A stretch of DNA of 64,000 bases. Origin: Mangrovibacter plantisponsor (GTDB lineage Bacteria > Pseudomonadota > Gammaproteobacteria > Enterobacterales > Enterobacteriaceae). Below, piece after piece: positions 61,101 through 64,000 of this stretch. A program made the position numbers and the translations under genes. The first letter of the stretch is position 1; each line of letters opens with the position of its first letter. The notes beneath the pieces were generated by a model, which saw only the letters and a list, made by a program, of their open reading frames with translations, searched no databases and had not been told where the DNA came from. The DNA is taken from positions 203,654 to 267,653 of the forward strand of contig NZ_QGTS01000002.1 in assembly GCF_003182475.1 (NCBI RefSeq), read 5' to 3'.

Positions 61101-64000
61101 GTGATTAATCCCGATGGCACGCTGACTTATACGCCGGGCACTAACTTTACCGGCACCGATACCATTACCTATACGCTGAGCGACGGGCATGGCGGTACCT
61201 CGACTGCGACCGGTTTAGTGACTATTTATGTGAACAGCCAGACCGCGACACCTCCGGTTCCGGCACCAGACAGTGCTATTACCGCCGAAGACACCCCGGT
61301 CACGGTGGATGTGCTTAGTAACGACACAGATACTGACCCGGGCAGCCTGATGGTGGAAAGTGCGCAGGCTTTGCATGGCTCCGTCACAATCAATGCTGAT
61401 GGCACACTCACCTATACCCCAAATGCCAACTATAACGGCACAGATACCATTACTTACCTGGTCAGCAACAGCCAGGGGGCAATGGCAACGGGTGTAGTGG
61501 CTGTAGTGATTACACCGGTCAATGACGCGCCTGTTGCGGGCAGTGTCAGCCAGGTTACTGCCGAAGATACACCGGTGACGGTGGATGTACTCAGTACGGC
61601 AACCGATGCGGAAGGCGATAGCTTAACGGTCACCAGTGCCAGTGCGGCAAACGGTACAGTGGTAATCAATGCCGATGGCACGCTCACTTATACCCCTGCG
61701 GCTAACTTTAATGGCAGCGACACTATTACGTATACGCTCAGCGACGGCAACGGTGGTACAACAACCAGCACGGTTGCCATGACGGTGACAGCAGTAAACG
61801 ACGCGCCGCTGGCAGGCAGTGTTCCGGCACAAACTACCGCCGAAGATACACCGGTTACCGTGAATGTGCTGGCAGCCGCGACCGACCCGGACGGCGATAC
61901 ACTGGCGGTGACTGCCGCCAGTGCCGGGCACGGCACGGTGGTGATCAACGGCGATGGCACTGTCACTTATACGCCTGCTGCCAATTACAACGGCAGCGAC
62001 GTGATTACGTACACCCTCAGCGACGGCAACGGCGGCACGGTCACCAGTACCGTTGTGGTGACCATTACCGCAGTAAACGATGCGCCGCTTGCCGGAACCG
62101 TCCCACCACAGACCACCGCCGAAGACACGCCGGTCACCGTCAATGTCCTGGCACCGGCTACCGATCCGGACGGCGACAGTCTGGCTGTCAGTACCGCCAG
62201 TGCGGCTCATGGCTCGGTGGTGATCAACGGCGACGGCACCGTCACCTACACCCCGGCTTCCAACTACAACGGCAGCGACACCATTACGTATACGCTCAGT
62301 GACGGCAATGGCGGCACGGTCACCAGTACGGTTGCCATCACGGTTACCGCCGTAAACGATGCGCCGCTGGCGGGGTCAGTCACACCACAGACCACTGCGG
62401 AAGACACCCCGGTCACCGTGAATGTGCTGGCACCGGCTACCGATCCGGACGGCGACACCCTGGCGGTAACCGCCGCCAGTGCCGGGCATGGCACAGTGGT
62501 GATCAACGGTGACGGCACCGTCACCTACACCCCGGCTGCCAATTACAACGGCAGTGATGTGATCACGTACACCCTCAGCGACGGCAATGGCGGTACGGTC
62601 ACCAGCACCGTTGCAGTGACCATTACCGCAGTAAACGACGCGCCGCTTGCCGGAACCGTCGCACCACAGACCACCGCCGAAGACACCCCGGTCACCGTCA
62701 ATGTACTGGCACCGGCTACCGATCCGGACGGCGATACCCTGGCCATTAGCACCGCCAGCGCCGGGCACGGCACGGTAGTGATTAACGGCGACGGTACGGT
62801 CACCTACACCCCGGCTGCCAATTACAACGGCAGCGATATCATCACGTATACCCTCAGCGACGGCAACGGTGGCACCGTCACCGGTACGGTTGCCATCACG
62901 GTTACCGCAGTAAACGATGCGCCGCTTGCCGGAACCGTCGCACCGCAGACTACCGCCGAAGACACCCCGGTGACGGTGAATGTACTGGCACCAGCCACCG
63001 ATCCGGACGGTGACAGCCTGGTCGTCAGCACCGCCAGTGCCGGGCACGGCACAGTGGTGATTAACGGCGACGGTACGGTGACTTATACGCCAGCCGCCAA
63101 TTACAACGGCAGCGACACCATTACGTATACCCTCAGCGACGGCAAGGGTGGCACGGTCACCGGTACGGTTGCCATCACGGTTACCGCAGTAAACGATGCG
63201 CCGCTTGCCGGAACCGTCGCACCGCAGACCACCGCCGAAGACACGCCGGTCACCGTCAATGTACTGGCACCGGCTACCGATCCGGACGGCGATACCCTGG
63301 CCGTCAGCGTTGCCAGTGCGGATCATGGAACGGTGACCATTAACGGCGACGGCACGGTTACCTATACTCCGGCGGCCAATTACAACGGCAGCGACACCAT
63401 TACGTATACGCTCAGCGACGGCAACGGTGGCACCGTCACCGGTACGGTTGCCATCACGGTTACCGCCGTAAACGATGCACCGCTGGCTGGCTCCGTCACG
63501 CCACAGACCACCGCCGAAGACACGCCGGTCACCGTGAACGTACTGGCCGGGGCGACGGACCCGGACGGCGACACCCTGGCAGTAACCGCCGCCAGTGCCG
63601 GGCACGGCACAGTGGTGATTAACGGCGACGGCACCGTCACCTATACCCCGGCGGCGAACTACAACGGCAGCGACACCATCACTTACACTATCAGCGACGG
63701 CAAAGGTGGCACGGTGACCAGCACCGTTGCGGTGACCATTACCGCAGTAAACGATGCGCCGTTGGCGGGAACCGTCGCACCACAGACCACCGCCGAAGAC
63801 ACGCCGGTCACCGTCAATGTACTGGCACCGGCTACCGATCCGGACGGCGACAGTCTGGCTGTCAGTACCGCCAGTGCGGCTCATGGCTCGGTGGTGATCA
63901 ACGGCGACGGCACCGTCACCTACACCCCGGCTTCCAACTACAACGGCAGCGACACCATTACGTATACGCTCAGTGACGGCAATGGCGGCACGGTCACTGG
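55164..64000 (+). CDS. giant tandem-repeat adhesin with N-terminal DUF4347 domain, 3' end outside window
   Basis: One frame stays open from the ATG at 55164 to the window end (at least 2945 codons; codon phase is the same at both ends). The N terminus (MALHSLRNGIRYMAYERRLM then FDAAAVATAE) is the usual R-x-LFDAA-type opening of very large secreted repeat proteins. Residues about 75-230 match DUF4347 (HIISHGASGEIELG with His131, ILLYGCNVGDDNG with Cys174). From about residue 240, at least 29 bacterial Ig/cadherin-like repeats follow; from 56.8 kb they are regular 92-93-aa units (AEDTPVTVNVL, DPDGDTL, GHGTVVI, GTVTYTPAANYNG, TYTLSDGNGG, TAVNDAP). Such proteins are usually type I-secreted biofilm adhesins; the secretion genes and C terminus are not in view. 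Start has no strong ribosome site. Confidence 0.9.
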   Translation, partial: MALHSLRNGIRYMAYERRLMFDAAAVATAENTLTPENSDAAASQDTTQDNAHHTSTDSNDLAQVVANIDTSAEKHQVYFIDASVPDKETLINQIPADAEVYILDANKDGLNQIADILSGKENIDAVHIISHGASGEIELGNTVITADNFADYSVALNTINAALNSSADILLYGCNVGDDNGLNLLQALSASLDADIAASDDTTGADGDWVLETQVGDGTIDTASLAPTHWLGNLLIGLNTPPVAVADVAVVDEDASTVINVLGNDTDLEGNALTVTSASALFGKVTINANGTLNYTPNANFFGVDTITYMIRDSGGLYALAPGIVTVTVNPVNDLPTISLPVINLLQEDTPLIFASALGTQISIGDIDGSIAQLSLSVPVGTLTLSQTANLSFSQGDGVNDSQITIKGNIEDINAALNGLIYTPDADYNGPVTITIGLTDTLLSIPLSFSLPIGIAPVADIVNDTVTAGTGAPVSFNVMANDTFENINAKVTSWSNPAHGTVTIDAAGNAIYTPNSGYLGNDSFTYTVTSNGTTETATVTINVVDLNHAPVAGNDSATTAEDTAITVNVLANDTDADGDTLTITSASASHGTVVINANGTLTYTPSANFYGTDSVTYTISDGHGGTATGTLALTVTAVNDNPVAVNDSATTAEDTPVTVNVLANDSDVDGDSLTVTAASAGHGTVVINANGTLTYTPAANYNGTDTVTYTISDGHGGTATGTLALTVTAVNDAPVAVSDSATTAEDTPVTVNVLANDSDVDGDSLTVTAASAGHGTVVINANGTLTYTPAANYNGTDTVTYTISDGHGGTATGTLAVTITAVNDNPVAVNDSATTAEDTPVTVNVLANDSDVDGDSLTVTAASAGHGTVVINANGTLTYTPNANYNGTDTVTYTISDGHGGTATGTLAVTITAVNDNPVAVNDSATTAEDTPVTVNVLANDSDVDGDSLTVSAASAGHGTVVINANGTLTYTPNANYNGTDTVTYTISDGHGGTATGTLVVTITAVNDNPVAANDSATTAEDTPVTVNVLANDSDVDGDSLTVSSASAGHGTVVINANGTITYTPAANYNGTDTVTYTVSDGNGGTATATLSVTVTPVNDAPVAGTVSATTAEDTPVTVDVFSSASDAENDTLSVTAASAGHGTVVINADGTLTYTPNANYNGNDTITYTLSDGNGGTVTSTVALTITAVNDAPQAGSVAAQTTAEDTPVTVNVLAGATDPDGDTLAVTAASAGHGTVVINGDGSVTYTPAANYNGSDVITYTLSDGNGGTVTSTVAVTVTPVNDAPQVGNVTATTDEDTPVTVNVLAGATDPDGDTLAVTAASAGHGTVVINGNGTLTYTPAANYNGSDVITYTISDGNGGTVTSTVAVTVTAVNDAPLAGTVAPQTTAEDTPVTVNLLNSASDPDGDTLAVTAASAGHGTVTINGDGTVTYTPAANYNGSDTITYTLSDGNGGTVTSTVAVTITAVNDAPLAGTVVPQTTAEDTPVTVNVLAGATDPDGDTLAVTAASAGHGTVVINGDGTVTYTPAANYNGSDTITYTLSDGNGGTVTSTVAVTVTAVNDAPLAGTVAPQTTAEDTPVTVNVLAGATDPDGDTVTVSSASAGHGTVVINGDGTVTYTPAANYNGSDTITYTLSDGNGGTVTSTVAITITAVNDAPLAGSVTPQTTAEDTPVTVNVLAGATDPDGDTLAATAASAGHGTVVINGDGTVTYTPAANYNGSDTITYTLSDGNGGTVTSTVVVTVTAVNDAPQAGTVAPQTTAEDTPVTVNVLAGATDPDGDPQAVTAASAGHGTVVINGDGTVTYTPAANYNGNDTITYTLSDGNGGTVTSTVAVTVTAVNDAPQAGTVNAATDEDTPLTVNVLASASDPDGDTLVVTAASAGHGTVVINGDGTITYTPAANYNGNDTINYIISDGKGGTVSATVAITVNAVNDTPQAGNDEATTVENVPVVVNVLENDSDADGDTLTVTAASADHGIVVINPDGTLTYTPGTNFTGTDTITYTLSDGHGGTSTATGLVTIYVNSQTATPPVPAPDSAITAEDTPVTVDVLSNDTDTDPGSLMVESAQALHGSVTINADGTLTYTPNANYNGTDTITYLVSNSQGAMATGVVAVVITPVNDAPVAGSVSQVTAEDTPVTVDVLSTATDAEGDSLTVTSASAANGTVVINADGTLTYTPAANFNGSDTITYTLSDGNGGTTTSTVAMTVTAVNDAPLAGSVPAQTTAEDTPVTVNVLAAATDPDGDTLAVTAASAGHGTVVINGDGTVTYTPAANYNGSDVITYTLSDGNGGTVTSTVVVTITAVNDAPLAGTVPPQTTAEDTPVTVNVLAPATDPDGDSLAVSTASAAHGSVVINGDGTVTYTPASNYNGSDTITYTLSDGNGGTVTSTVAITVTAVNDAPLAGSVTPQTTAEDTPVTVNVLAPATDPDGDTLAVTAASAGHGTVVINGDGTVTYTPAANYNGSDVITYTLSDGNGGTVTSTVAVTITAVNDAPLAGTVAPQTTAEDTPVTVNVLAPATDPDGDTLAISTASAGHGTVVINGDGTVTYTPAANYNGSDIITYTLSDGNGGTVTGTVAITVTAVNDAPLAGTVAPQTTAEDTPVTVNVLAPATDPDGDSLVVSTASAGHGTVVINGDGTVTYTPAANYNGSDTITYTLSDGKGGTVTGTVAITVTAVNDAPLAGTVAPQTTAEDTPVTVNVLAPATDPDGDTLAVSVASADHGTVTINGDGTVTYTPAANYNGSDTITYTLSDGNGGTVTGTVAITVTAVNDAPLAGSVTPQTTAEDTPVTVNVLAGATDPDGDTLAVTAASAGHGTVVINGDGTVTYTPAANYNGSDTITYTISDGKGGTVTSTVAVTITAVNDAPLAGTVAPQTTAEDTPVTVNVLAPATDPDGDSLAVSTASAAHGSVVINGDGTVTYTPASNYNGSDTITYTLSDGNGGTVT
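56800..64000 (+). repeat. coding tandem repeat array, 276-279 bp units
   Basis: About 26 units inside the adhesin gene. Units between 56.8 and 58.4 kb have a 276-bp period (92 aa, VLANDSDVDGDSL type); later ones mostly a 279-bp period (93 aa, VLAGATDPDGDTL type). Units near 58.5, 61.0 and 61.3 kb are the most diverged. Confidence 0.92.

Noticed and set aside
56800..64000. Regular repeats considered as a CRISPR array
   Set aside because: Units are 276-279 bp, coding, and diverge gradually; there are no short identical repeats with unique spacers and no cas genes.

Overview
The window is a high-GC, densely packed enterobacterial chromosome segment. Gene order and protein sequences of the pdu/cob regulon match the Salmonella-Citrobacter-Klebsiella type, so the organism is very likely in Enterobacterales. 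The genus cannot be fixed from sequence alone (a Shimwellia-, Kluyvera- or Citrobacter-like bacterium would fit).

Layout: (1) 1-4.4 kb: 3' part of a methyl-accepting chemotaxis protein, a 3-hydroxyisobutyrate-dehydrogenase-family reductase, and a HipA-family kinase of the YjjJ type with a fused winged helix. (2) 4.5-22.3 kb, minus strand: a complete propanediol-utilisation microcompartment operon pduABCDEGHJKLMNOPQSTUVWX, with a uroporphyrinogen-III methyltransferase (SUMT) gene placed between pduW and pduX. (3) 22.9-25.5 kb, plus strand: pduF (propanediol channel) and pocR (activator). (4) 26.0-42.9 kb, plus strand: a cobalamin riboswitch followed by the complete anaerobic B12 operon cbiABCDETFGHJKLMNQOP-cobUST, ended by a perfect hairpin. 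(5) 42.9-54.9 kb: a histidine/urocanate utilisation locus in several transcription units (hutU; hutC; hutFD; hutIG; an amino-acid ABC transporter plus a hutH-like gene). (6) 55.2 kb to the window end: the first 2945 codons or more of a giant tandem-repeat adhesin with an N-terminal DUF4347 domain; it runs off the window.

How it works together: PduCDE needs adenosylcobalamin. The cob operon makes it anaerobically, SUMT supplies precorrin-2, CbiMNQO brings in cobalt, and PduX, PduO and PduS make the linker precursor and recycle the cofactor. The shell proteins (A, B, J, K, N, T, U) contain propionaldehyde while PduP, Q, L and W convert it to propanol and propionate. PocR activates both operons in known relatives, and the riboswitch would shut down cob when B12 is present.

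The hut locus is the most unusual part. It encodes the five-step Pseudomonas-type route (HutF deiminase plus HutG deformylase) instead of the usual enteric formiminoglutamase. Five near-identical TGTATATACA-type palindromes (candidate HutC operators) mark its promoters, and two of them sit at the predicted start site of sigma-54-like promoters with NtrC-like dyads upstream. The only hutH-like gene in the window lacks exactly the Ala-Ser-Gly triplet that forms the MIO cofactor of histidine ammonia-lyase and carries other active-site changes, so it is probably not a normal HutH. Other points of interest are iteron-like repeats in front of yjjJ, pocR and the cob riboswitch. All motif calls were made by eye.
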